Assembly: GCA_021521415.1 (NCBI GenBank)
Contig: JAIQDT010009022.1
Location: 1-64,000 of the forward strand
Direction: 5' to 3'
Length of the DNA stretch: 64,000 nucleotides
From: Bidens hawaiensis
Lineage: Eukaryota; Streptophyta; Magnoliopsida; Asterales; Asteraceae
Below are positions 55,131 to 64,000 of this stretch, piece after piece. Position numbers and translations under genes: made by a program. The notes under the pieces are model-generated. The model saw only the letters and a program-made list of their open reading frames with translations. It did not search any database and was not told the origin of the DNA. The stretch's first letter is position 1. Each line of letters begins with the position of its first letter.

Positions 55131-57425
55131 CTCAACCACCTGGATGGGGTTTTGGGGCATCTCATTTTGGGATGAGATGTTACCGGCTCTCTGACACGCA
55201 TCACATGAACGAACAAACTCATGCGCATCACGAAAAATAGTCGGCCAATAGAATCCCGCATCAAACACGCGTTTGGCGGTATAAGTCGTACCAAAATGGC
55301 CTCCAGTCGGGCCCTCATAACAATGTCGAAGAATACTACGAGCTTCATCACCAAATACACATCGTCGAATCACCTGATCTAAGCCAATATGGAATAAGTA
55401 CGGATCCTCCCAAATGTAGAACTTAATATCTGCAAAGAACTTCTTCTTTTGCTGATATGTCAGTCCGGGTACTAACTCACTAGAGGATAAATAATTAGCA
55501 AGATCAGCAAACCATGGAAAACCCTCATCACTCGCCTTCAAATACAATAAAGTCTCACCCGGGAAATCATCACCAATCCCCTGTTCCCGGGTCTTGTCCA
55601 TGTCAGAATTTTCTAGCCACGATAAGTGGTCGGCGGCAACATTCTCAGCCCCTCTTTTATCTTTAATTTCTATATCAAACTCCTGAAGAAAAAGGATCCA
55701 ACGAAGGAGTCGAGGCTTCGCGTCTTTCTTAGAGAACAGGTACCGCAGAGCCGCACGATCAGAGAAAATGATAGTCTTAGAAAGCACGAGATATGAATGG
55801 AATTTATCGCACGCGAAAACAACTGCAAGAAGTTCCTTCTCTGTCGTGGTGTAATTCTCCTGAGAATCGTTAAGGGTCTTGCTAGCATAATAGATGGGAT
55901 GAAAATGTTTCTCTCGACGCTGCCCTAACACGGCTCCAACAGCAAAATCGCTCGCATCACATATGATCTCAAACGGAAGATTCCAATCGGGAGCAACTAT
56001 AATAGGAGCACTCACTAACCTCTTCTTAATCAACTCAAAGGCCCTCAAACACTCCTCATTAAAATTAAACGACCTATCTTTCTCTAGAAGCTGGGTCATC
56101 GGACGGGAGATTTTTGAGAAATCTTTAATAAACCGGCGGTAGAATCCCGCATGACCTAAAAAACTACGAATAGACTTCATAGAAGTGGGCGCTGGAAGTT
56201 TGGAAATGGTGTCTACCTTAGCTCTATTAACCTCAATCCCCACACTAGAAATCTTATGACCTAAAACAATACCCTCACGAACCATAAAATGACATTTCTC
56301 CCAATTAAGCATAAGGTTCGTCTCTTCACATCTAGCGAGCACTCGATCTAAGTTACGCAGACAATCATTAAAGGAATTCCCAAAGACAGAAAAATCATCC
56401 ATAAATACTTCCATGGAATCCTCGATTAACTCATGAAAAATGGCTACCATGCACCGCTGAAATATGGCTGGAGCGTTACATAATCCGAATGGCATGCGTC
56501 GGTACGCGAATGTGCCAAAGGGACATGTAAATGTGGTCTTCTCCTGATCACCCGGGGCGATGGGGATCTGGAAATAATCGGAAAAGCCATCAAGAAAATA
56601 GTAGAACTGCTGTCCTGACAAACGCTCGAGCATCTGATCGATGAATGGAAGCGGGAAGTGGTCCTTTCGTGTGGCCTCGTTAAGTCTGAGGTAGTCGATG
56701 CAAACTCGCCACCCTGTTACAGTCCATGCCGGTATGAGCTCATTCTTTTCATTCGTGATAACTGTCATACCGCCCTTTTTAGGGACCACCTGGAATGGGC
56801 TAACCCACGCGGAGTCGGAGATCGGGAAAATCAAATCAGCATCGAGCAACTTAATAACCTCCTTCTTGACAACCTCCTGCATGTTCGGGTTAAGCTTCCA
56901 CTGCGGCTGAATCACAGGTTTAAACTCATCCTCCATAAAGATTTTATGTGTGCAAAATGACGGGTTTATACCTTTTATATCCATAAGCTTCCATGCGATG
57001 GTATGCTTATGAGATTTCAGAACAACCATCAACTTCTCCTTCTCCTCCGTCTCCAAACTCGAAGAAATGATGACGGGAAGTTGAGACCCCTCCCCTAAAA
57101 ACGCATACTCGAGTTGCGATGGTAAATCTTTTAGCTCTAAAGATGGGGGGTTCTCAACAGATGGTTTTTCGATCGGAAACTCTCGCTCTTCAACCGCAAG
57201 GACATTAGAAAAGATTTGGGAAATCATGATCGGCTCGTGTCCTCCTGCCTCGAGTAATTGCGACTCCTCCTTCTCCTGCAACTCAAAATCATATTCTGTC
57301 ATTTCGAATGACTGATTCTCCACATCGATGATCTGAGTGTCGGACGTGTCTCTCTGGCAGACCTTCGTAAGATAGTCGCCTACATGCATCATGAAAGTGT
57401 CGATGAAGTAGAGAGTGTCATCTTG
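55131..57425 (-). pseudogene. Athila reverse transcriptase, RNase H and integrase zinc domain
   Basis: A long frame (789 codons at 57392-55023). Reverse transcriptase: [35 protein letters not shown], and FMDDFSVFG as active site (phenylalanine for tyrosine, typical of Athila/Tat). RNase [30 protein letters not shown] and [10 protein letters not shown]. Integrase zinc domain: [12 protein letters not shown] with C..C in SCDACQRAG. The last 36 or so codons of the frame are out of register after the shift near 55130. It joins in frame to the protease frame across one TAG (57428-57426). Confidence 0.92.
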
Positions 57426-58385
57426 CTACTGAGTATGCCTCATGGATTTCTGCACGTCGAATGTGAGTTTTTCATCATGAACTCGAAGAGTTAATTTGCC
57501 ATCGGCAACATCAATGAGAGCGAGTGCGGTGGCTAAGAATGGACGACTGAGGATGAGCGGGACGTTCGAGTCCTCATCCATATCGAGAATGACAAAGTCG
57601 ACCGGAAATATGAATTTGTCCACCTGCACCAACATGTTCTCCACAATGGCCCTTGGAAACTTCACAGATCGGTCTGCCAGCTGGATACTCATTCGGGTGG
57701 GAAGCAGCTCTCCCACGTTAAGTTTGGAAAACACAGAATAGGGCATGAGATTAATGCTTGCACCGAGGTCGGCCAAAGCATTGCTAACATGAAGATTACC
57801 AATCAAGAAAGGAATGGTAAAGCTGCCCGGATCTGTCATCTTCCTAGGAAGCTTGTTCTGTACGGCGGCAGAACACTCCTCACTAAGAGTAACAGTCGAA
57901 AGCTCCTCAAGTTTCTTTTTATTAGTGAGAAAATCTTTAAGAAACTTGGCGTGTTTTGGCATGTTCGCGAGAGCTTCAATAAATGGAATGTTCACATGGA
58001 GCTTCTTAAGCATTTCGAGAAACCTAGAGTACTGCTCCGAATCATTCTTCTTCACCAATCGACCGGGATATGGCGGTTTAGGCTTATAAACGCGCACTGG
58101 TTCCTGTTCAACATGCTTCTCCTTCTCAACTGACGCTTCGCCTGACTGTGAGGTACTTGCTGGGCCTCGCCTCTGGTTCACCGTATCAGGCGGTGTCTCT
58201 AACTCCAGCTCCTTGTCAACTTCCTCCTCCTCTCTTGGTGTATCTCTAACGACCCCTCTCCCACTTCGGGTAGTCACTGCCTTGGCCTGAGCATTTTGAA
58301 ATGGTTTTGAATAGGTGGGACCGGGATTAGGGACGGTGTTACTTGGAAGACTCCCCGAGGGTCGTTGATCAATCTTCGCGGACAA
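57426..58385 (-). pseudogene. Athila protease with Gag tail
   Basis: 319 codons. A proline-rich start (Gag C-terminus), then FLEMLKKLHVNIPFIEAL and LPRKMTDPGSFTIPFLIG lead to ALADLGASINLMPYSVF, the aspartic protease site in its DLGAS form. PLILSRPFLATALALIDVADG is the second conserved strand. It ends at a TAG where CAG would extend a glutamine run, and the pol frame follows directly. Confidence 0.9.
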
Positions 58386-58389
58386 CTCA

Positions 58390-58927
58390 CCAAACTTAGC
58401 CTCGAGATTCTAAAATGCGACCTGTTGTCCCTTCATAAACGTCTCATGCTGCATAAGAGTGGATTTGGTGTTGGCATCATTTTGTAAGAGCTGATTTAAC
58501 AATTAAGATTGGTTAGCCAACATCTCCTCGATCTTAGAAGTACTATTTGGTACAGAAGCAGGTTCAGGGGCGGGTTCTTGGAACAGATTCTGGCGTTGCT
58601 GATAACCGGTGTTACCTTCCCGCCAATTAGAGTTAGAATTATTGTTTCGCCACCCAGAATTGAAGGTACGGTTTGATTAGCAAGAAAATCTACCTCCTCC
58701 TGAGAATCAACGGGACAATCGGCTGTCTCGTGATTTCCACGACATATCTTACACCTACGAGCTTGCAACCTAAGCTCTCTGAATTCCCTCTTCAGTGCCT
58801 CCACATCTACCGACACACTCGTATTCTGATCAACATGATGCACTCCACGTGACGCTGAGATGGCTGCGGCCTTGGCAGCCGAGACGGACCTTCTACTCGG
58901 TGTATATTGATCCCCTAATGCAATGCT
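58390..58927 (-). pseudogene. Athila Gag, zinc-knuckle part
   Basis: Continuing in frame from the Gag core across one TAG (58930-58928), residues near 58760-58720 read CKICRGNHETADC, a CX2CX3HX4C knuckle as in Athila (the histidine spacing is one shorter than in copia). A frameshift near 58680 moves the reading to a frame with N- and Q-rich sequence and two stops before 58385. Confidence 0.8.
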
Positions 58928-59694
58928 CTAGAACATTTCTTCAGCCTCCTCTATGGTGAGTTTATCGAGCATGTTTCCTCCGACGGCGGTATTAAACCGT
59001 TGTTGGGTTTCGAGAGTAAGACCGTTATAGAACTTTTCAACCACAACCCAATCGTTTAGGCCATGCTGAGGACAACGACTTATAAGAGTTTGGAAACGCT
59101 CCCACGCGGAATAATAGGACTCATCGGGGTCCATATTAAACGAACGGATTTGCTCGCGTAGACGTCCGGCCTTCGATGGAGGAAAATACTTCCTAAGAAA
59201 CTTGGATTGCAAGTCGCCCCATGTGGCGATTGAGGCATTCGGAAGAGAGTCAAACCATGTAGCAGCACGACCAGAAAGTGAGAACGGAAATAAATTAAGA
59301 TGAATGACGTCGGACGAGATATTATTAATATTAAATGTTTCGCAGATCCGCACGAATCGGGACAGGTGTCTCGGAGCATCTTCGTCATCCAAACCGTGAT
59401 ACAGAGCAGAATTGGTGATAGAATTCATGACGTGAGAGGGAATTTGCTAGTTTTGATTATTTGTCGCAGCAGGTCGGACAATTGCAGATCGGGCTCCCAT
59501 GATGCCATCGTTGGCTCTAGCATGAACGGTTTGTCTCAGCGGTGGAACGGCATCACCCATATCTATTCTAGGAGTAGAGACGCTAACATGGATGTCGGGT
59601 GAATCGCTCTCGCTATCTGTAGTCTCCTTAAGTCGCTCCTGTAACTCTCTCTCGGACTCTTTTGATGTAGTGAATAAAGGTGGGCCTTGAGAAC
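58928..59694 (-). pseudogene. Athila Gag core, cut by an insertion
   Basis: The frame 59428-58928 contains ALYHGLDDEDAPRHLSRFV, LFPFSLSGRAATWFDSL and TWGDLQSKFLRKYFP, the retrotransposon Gag domain. Upstream the same frame is open to 59694 except for a TAG at 59449-59447 and begins in a glutamate- and serine-rich stretch. It is cut at 59694 by the Ty3 element's LTR. Gag builds the particle that packages the element's RNA. Confidence 0.88.
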
Positions 59695-59766
59695 TGTGAC
59701 ACCCGGTAATTTCCCAATCCTATAAACTAAGTAATCAACCTAATAATTAGGTGATTGTGAATATTA

Positions 59767-59970
59767 AGCGCGCTATATTAGAATCAGCGCGGGCAATTGT
59801 TATGTTCGCCCTGCGCGAGCGCGCTATATTAGAATCAGCGCGGGCAATTGTTATGTTCGCCCTGCGCGAGCGCGCTATGTTAGAGTCAGCGCGGGCACGA
59901 TATGTGCGCCCAGCGCGAGCGCGCGATGTAAAAACCAGCGTGGGCATATGTTATATGCGCCATGCGCGAA
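59767..59970. repeat. 51 bp tandem repeat, four copies, CG-rich
   Basis: AGCGCGCTATATTAG starts at 59767 and 59818, with variants at 59869 and 59918 (periods 51, 51 and 49). Each unit holds CAGCGCGGGC on one side and GCCC.GCGCGAG on the other, so each can fold on itself. The first two copies look identical, the others diverge. Confidence 0.92.
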
Positions 59971-60630
59971 TGTTTTGGCTTTATGTTTTCATGTAACTTA
60001 ACTTTATGTTGTCTAATGGGTTGACCGTCCCGCATGATGCTAAGGCGGGTGCATCCTAAATCGTTTATGCGCGTGCGGAAGGGAACTAACCTCCCCGCAT
60101 GGCGGGAACATTGAGAGCTAGTTTGTCTGAAGCTCCAAGATGGAATTGACTTCAACATGACTGATCACTATGTTGAAATACCAAGACCACCTGAAGAATC
60201 TACAAATGAAACTCAATGTCCCTAACTGCGAGAAGGTTACGCACCTACCCGCAGCAAAGAAATGTCCTTCACGCAGAAAGCTATGCGCACGAAGTTATAC
60301 GCGCAGAACACTTAGTCTATTCTCCAGATGTAAGGAGATTACTCCCGCCCAAAAGGAAACAGTAGCGTGTTTCAGAGATTTTCCACTTTTTACTGTACAC
60401 TGACAAAAGTACCTGAAAAAGCACACTGTAACATGAAAAGTCAACTGTCAGCCACCCTACTCCCACCAACCACAGACCTGCATGTTCTGCCCAAATCAAA
60501 TCAAAATCTTTTATCCACTACTCCACTTTTAAATAAATAATAATAATTTCCATACTTTATCATCATTACACCTGGATATGAAAAGATTACAATCCCCTAA
60601 AGCAAGGGATTGTGTCCCCTTGAGTTTGCC

Positions 60631-60640
60631 TATAAATATG
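60631..60640 (+). promoter_or_regulatory. TATA box of the Ty3 LTR
   Basis: TATAAATATG after GAGTTTGCC, about 940 bp into the LTR, is the best candidate promoter for element RNA. Confidence 0.65.
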
Positions 60641-61170
60641 TAACCTAAATTATCACCCAAAACACACTTCAAACTTCTCTCTTAAGAACTACAAACTTGC
60701 ACTAATCATCTCCCAAGCATCCGTTATTTTCAATTCCGTTCCTGTTACTAGGTAAGCCGAGATTATAACCTTGAGATCTACTTTCCAACCCTTATATTCT
60801 CCTTTTTCTTGATCTTAATATATATACTTCTTATTATTTAATCGTATTCTAGACCTTCAATTCAAAGACCAACACCAGGAAAACCCGAATCTCGATTAAT
60901 CCCTTAACAAGAACCACAGGTGAGTCTCACAGCCCCTATTTTCACTATTTTCACTGTTTTTAAACTGTTTTCGGGGCGAGGGACACGTACTTAAATTACG
61001 ATTTATCATGGTATACTTACAAGTTATGTAAACGATTGTGTTTAAATTATGTTTTATGATGAGCAATGCAAACGGTTATCTATGGTTTACGATGTATGTG
61101 CGCCAGAACTCGAGTAAGTGATCACTTTACCATTGGAACTCTAAGGGTAGGGACTGCTGGTTTGATCCAC

Positions 61171-61500
61171 CCACTCGTAGGGGTCGCACCTCTTTGCATA
61201 GACGAGTGCCTAGAATGGGGCAGTACTATGGGTTTGAGCCCGCTCGTAGGGGTCGCGCCTCTTTGCATGGACGGGCGCCTTGTTTTCCGGCACAACGTCC
61301 GCGCGTAACCCGCGGGACGGTATTATTGATTTGCTCGTAGGGGCAACGCCTCTTTGCATAGACGAGCACGGCTTTTCAGAAATGTCCACGCACAACCCGC
61401 GGGACGGTATTACACCATTTTAGCTCGTAGTGGCAGCGCCACTTTGCATAGACGAGTACGTTTTCCAGAAACGTTCGCGCGTAACCCGCGGAACGGATCT
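61171..61500. repeat. four hairpin repeats in the Ty3 LTR
   Basis: CTCGTAGGGG followed by CCTCTTTGCATAGACGAG recurs near 61173, 61240, 61334 and 61425. CTCGT pairs with ACGAG and the inner GGGG/GTGGC.GCGCC parts also pair, giving four similar hairpins. In the fourth, AGTGGCAGCGCCACT keeps pairing with compensating changes. Between them the block GTAACCCGCGGGACGG also repeats. Confidence 0.9.
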
Positions 61501-62009
61501 ATCAGAAATATGTGGTCAGATCTACGTTTTCATACGGATTATCAAGCATATGTTTAGACATGAAATCAGAAATGTGTTTCAATATGATCTTTATCAAAAC
61601 TATGATGCAATGCGATTTATCAAGTTACTAAAACTTGTGAACTCACTCAGTTTATACTGATTCAAATGTTTTACGTGTCTTTCAGGAGATAACTAGGTAG
61701 CGCAGGGAGCCACACTTAGAGCACCTCACGCTGAACATCTAAAACTAGCTTTTTGGAAGATTTTAGTTCTATCCCTTCGATGCGCGTGGTTGTTCCCGCC
61801 GCGCAAGGGGATATGGCGTGGAAATCTTCAACAGTTTTTATACTTGGATGTTTTTATGTAATCTTTAAACAATGTAATGTATTTGTATTAAACATTTCGC
61901 GCGCAATGAAAATCTTACTTTGAATGTTTGCAATGGCTCGTGCTTAAGTATCAATCCCCACTCGCGCGCGCCCGGCTGTTTCCGGCGTTCAGGGCCGGGT
62001 GTGACAGAT

Positions 62010-62021
62010 TGGTATCAGAGC
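62010..62021 (+). other. primer binding site, Met-tRNA
   Basis: TGGTATCAGAGC, a perfect match to the Met-tRNA primer site, three bases after the LTR. Confidence 0.95.
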
Positions 62022-62235
62022 ACTGGTTATAGCGAACTAGGAAAAGAAGTTTTAACCTAGACTATAACCCTTGGGGAATCGCATGAAATATTTTTCAAAG
62101 AAAATATTTTCGAAAGAAACTATACACACACTTAGGAACACGGGTCACACAGTGTCTAGTAAATAATGATAAGAACATTATGTGCTCAAAGTACATGCGC
62201 TAAATTTGATATATTTTCACTCTTTTAAAGCGAGA

Positions 62236-63657
62236 ATGCCTCCAACTAAAGCCAAGGGAATTACCATGACACCCGAGGAACTCGCGAAAATAATCGCGCA
62301 AGCGATCGCAACTCATGAGGCCAGCAAGGCCGAATCAAGTCAGGGTCGTCAGAACGAGACCCCAGAACCCGAATCAGGAGCCTTGGACAAAGGATGCTCC
62401 AACAAGACATTCATGGCCTGCAAGCCTTGGCCATTCAAGGGTACCGAAGGGGCCATTGGGCTCTACAACTGGATTGACAAGATGGAGACAGTTCTCTCCA
62501 TTAGCGGATGTAGTGAGAACCAGAAGGTCCTTTACGCGACCTGCATGTTCCAAGAAGCAGCTTCGTCTTGGTGGAAGCTTCAAGTGAAGACCTTGGGGCG
62601 AGAAGTTGCTCTTCACAAGACCTGGGAGGAACTAAAGGAAATGTTGATGAGAAAGTTCTGCTCTCGCGCAGAAATTCAGAGCCTGCAACAGGAATTCTGG
62701 AACCACACCATGGTAGGAACGGATATCGACGCCTACAACAACCGGTTCAATGAGCTTTGCCAGTTGGTGCCAGACATGGCAAACACGGAGGAAAAGAAGA
62801 TCGAGAGGTATATCTTTGGGTTACCTCCTGTTGTTAGGGTTCCACTCAACGCCGCAGCGCCTCCAACCTTTGATGAGGCGGTAGCGCGGGCCATCACCCT
62901 TACAAGGGATACGGTCCGTGCAGGTATGTTGACTACGCGCGGAAACGAGCAGCGAACCTCTGACTCCAAGAGGAAATGGAACTCTCACCATCGAGGGTCC
63001 GACTCCAAGCAGCCACCGTTCAAGAAGCAGGAGAGCGCAAAGGTTTACGCGATCCAAGCCGCAGAGCCACCAAGGAAAGGATACAGCGGGCCTCGCCCAT
63101 GGTGCAGTAAATGCAAGTATCACCATGAGGGTGAATGCGCAAGAATCGAATGCGCCAAATGTGGCAGACCAGGGCACAAGGCGATGAATTGCCGTATCAG
63201 AGAAGCTGGAGCGAGCGACAACTGCTACGCATGCGGGAAGCCAGGGCATTTTAGTCGGGATTGCCCGCAAAAGGGAAATCAAGCTCGCGGGAGAGCTTTT
63301 GTGATCGGCGCAGGCGAAGCTAAAGAAGAGCCGAATGTGGTAACCGGTACGTTTTTGCTTAACGGCCATTTTGCATCTGTCTTATTTGATACTGGCGCTG
63401 ACCTAAGTTTTATATCCGCTGAGTTTAAAAACTCCATAGGCCTAGCAAGCAGTAGGCTAGACACGCCTTATACTATAGAACTAGCCAATGGTAGGCAGTT
63501 ATGCGCGAACGAAAGAACTGAACAATGTGTAATAGTCATGGGAGGCCACGGGTTCAATATTAACTTGTTGCCAATAGACTTGGGAAGTTTTGACATTGTG
63601 GTAGGTATGGATTGGTTAGTCGAGAACCACGCAGAGGTTATTTGCCATGAGAAGTAG
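62236..63657 (+). CDS. Ty3 Gag-protease
   Basis: 474 codons from ATG 62236 (MPPTKAKG, a start typical of these elements; an upstream ATG at 62182 is less likely). Gag core: KPWPFKGTEGAIGLYNWIDK, then SSWWKLQVKTLG and LQQEFWNHTMVGTDIDAY. Zinc region: CSKCKYHHEGEC, CAKCGRPGHKAMNC and CYACGKPGHFSRDC. Protease: VLFDTGADLSFIS with the DTGA catalytic site, then IVVGMDWL. It ends at TAG 63655-63657, but the same frame stays open to the window end, so Gag and Pol are one frame with one stop between, either a mutation or readthrough. Confidence 0.92.
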   Translation: MPPTKAKGITMTPEELAKIIAQAIATHEASKAESSQGRQNETPEPESGALDKGCSNKTFMACKPWPFKGTEGAIGLYNWIDKMETVLSISGCSENQKVLYATCMFQEAASSWWKLQVKTLGREVALHKTWEELKEMLMRKFCSRAEIQSLQQEFWNHTMVGTDIDAYNNRFNELCQLVPDMANTEEKKIERYIFGLPPVVRVPLNAAAPPTFDEAVARAITLTRDTVRAGMLTTRGNEQRTSDSKRKWNSHHRGSDSKQPPFKKQESAKVYAIQAAEPPRKGYSGPRPWCSKCKYHHEGECARIECAKCGRPGHKAMNCRIREAGASDNCYACGKPGHFSRDCPQKGNQARGRAFVIGAGEAKEEPNVVTGTFLLNGHFASVLFDTGADLSFISAEFKNSIGLASSRLDTPYTIELANGRQLCANERTEQCVIVMGGHGFNINLLPIDLGSFDIVVGMDWLVENHAEVICHEK

Positions 63658-64000
63658 GTTCGGATCCCACTGTTGAACGGAGAAACCTTGGTAATTCAAG
63701 GGGAAAGAAGGGGAGTTGCGACGAAACTGATTTCGTGCCTAAAGGCGCGCAAGTGCCTAAGGAAAGGGTGCTACGCCTTCCTGGCGCATGTAGTAGAGAA
63801 GGAAGGAGATGAGCGAAGAATTGAAGACTTACCAGTAGTGCGCGAATTTCCAGAAGTTTTTCCTGAAGATTTGCCCGGATTACCGCCGCCGCGACAAGTC
63901 GAATTTCGTATTGATTTAGTCCCAGGAGCTGCGCCAGTAGCTCGAGCGCCTTATCGATTAGCTCCATCTGAGATGCAAGAGCTATCCAATCAGTTACAGG
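63658..64000 (+). CDS. Ty3 Pol, start of reverse transcriptase (partial)
   Basis: Open to the edge, in frame with the gag-protease frame. [17 protein letters not shown] follows the protease; [20 protein letters not shown] and [20 protein letters not shown] are the standard entry to the Ty3 reverse transcriptase. No stop in 114 codons, so this copy may be fairly intact. Confidence 0.9.

Larger units (their letters stand above)
50651..59694 (-). mobile_element. Athila-type Ty3/gypsy element, interrupted in gag
   Basis: Minus-strand order: gag (59694-58390), protease (58385-57426), reverse transcriptase, RNase H and integrase (57392-54071), 3' untranslated region, 3' LTR (50651-52501). FMDDF at the polymerase site, the DLGAS protease and the CX2CX3HX4C knuckle fit the Athila/Tat group. 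Gag is cut at 59694 by the Ty3 element starting at 59695, so the 5' LTR must lie beyond the window. Only about half a dozen stops and frameshifts plus a 155 bp duplication disable it, so it is younger than the elements on the left. Confidence 0.9.
59695..62006 (+). repeat. 5' LTR of the Ty3 element, 2.3 kb
   Basis: From TGTGACACCCGG to GTGTGACA, followed by the primer site. Its composition is rich in CG in two repeat blocks, unlike the surroundings. A TATA box lies at 60631. Confidence 0.88.
59695..64000 (+). mobile_element. Ty3/gypsy element (Tekay-like), 5' end only
   Basis: 5' LTR 59695-62006, primer site 62010-62021, gag-protease 62236-63657 and the start of pol to the window end. LTR termini TGTGACACCCGG and CCGGGTGTGACA are near-perfect inverted repeats. 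Such ends and the three-part zinc region of gag recall Tekay/Del chromoviruses, but the chromodomain would lie outside the window. It sits in the gag of the Athila-type element; the left target bases are AGAAC (59690-59694). Confidence 0.88.

Noticed and set aside
56658..56960. Plus-strand frames of 100 and 70 codons
   Set aside because: Antisense to the reverse transcriptase frame.
59751..59996. Repetitive frames rich in A and R on both strands
   Set aside because: Read through the CG-rich 51 bp tandem repeat of the LTR.
59767..61500. Possible CRISPR-like array because of regularly spaced repeats
   Set aside because: The units are contiguous tandem repeats or hairpins in a plant LTR, with no unique spacers of constant length and no cas genes.
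62821..63369. 182-codon minus-strand frame
   Set aside because: Antisense to the zinc-knuckle part of the Ty3 gag, whose motifs are unmistakable.

Overview
This 64 kb window is AT-rich nuclear DNA from a flowering plant, made almost entirely of retrotransposons nested inside one another. I see no convincing host gene, tRNA, rRNA or CRISPR array. The mix points to a eudicot: Ty1/copia elements with Met-tRNA primer sites, Athila-type Ty3/gypsy elements with a tRNA-Asp-like primer site and FMDDF reverse transcriptase, a TGTGACACCCGG-ended Ty3 element, and an L1-type LINE. The long extra open reading frame downstream of one copia pol reminds me of proteins common in Asteraceae repeats, so a composite-family plant is my best guess, from memory only.

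Left part (1-22.3 kb): diverged tandem repeats (1-860), a CCGGTT-rich array (1.3-1.65 kb), a palindrome-rich stretch (3.0-3.5 kb), a long inverted repeat (4.4-5.1 kb) and an L1-type LINE reverse transcriptase on the minus strand. The LINE is cut at about 5.82 kb and resumes at 22.09 kb with CATAAT on both sides. Inside that gap is a minus-strand gypsy element with gag and protease only (6020-20696), and inside it a plus-strand copia element with gag and a protease motif only (11939-19033, target duplication AGTAT).

Middle part (22.35-48.6 kb): a second stack. A plus-strand, gag-protease-only copia element (22350-48623, 298 bp LTRs) has its 5' LTR split by a much larger minus-strand copia element (22513-45768). 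That element carries a decayed gag-pol (44.2-37.1 kb) and, beyond 3.7 kb of non-coding repeats, a decayed extra ORF of well over 1,000 codons (33.5-23.1 kb). The extra ORF is interrupted by a structurally complete, non-autonomous LTR element (24325-30226, GTTCA duplication) that encodes one private 240-residue protein.

Right part (50.65-64 kb): an Athila-type element on the minus strand (LTR 50651-52501, pol about 54.1-57.4 kb, protease and gag 57.4-59.7 kb) is interrupted in gag by a plus-strand Ty3/gypsy element whose 2.3 kb 5' LTR, gag-protease and start of pol run off the window end.

Logic of the region: insertion order can be read from split LTRs, target-site duplications and restored reading frames. 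Most coding parts carry in-frame stops, often TAG where CAG would fit, and frameshifts, so they are probably inactive. Several elements keep gag, or a private ORF, without reverse transcriptase or integrase and could only have moved with help from autonomous partners. The Athila-type element at 50.6 kb and the non-autonomous element at 24.3 kb share LTR ends and 3' untranslated sequence and look like such a pair.
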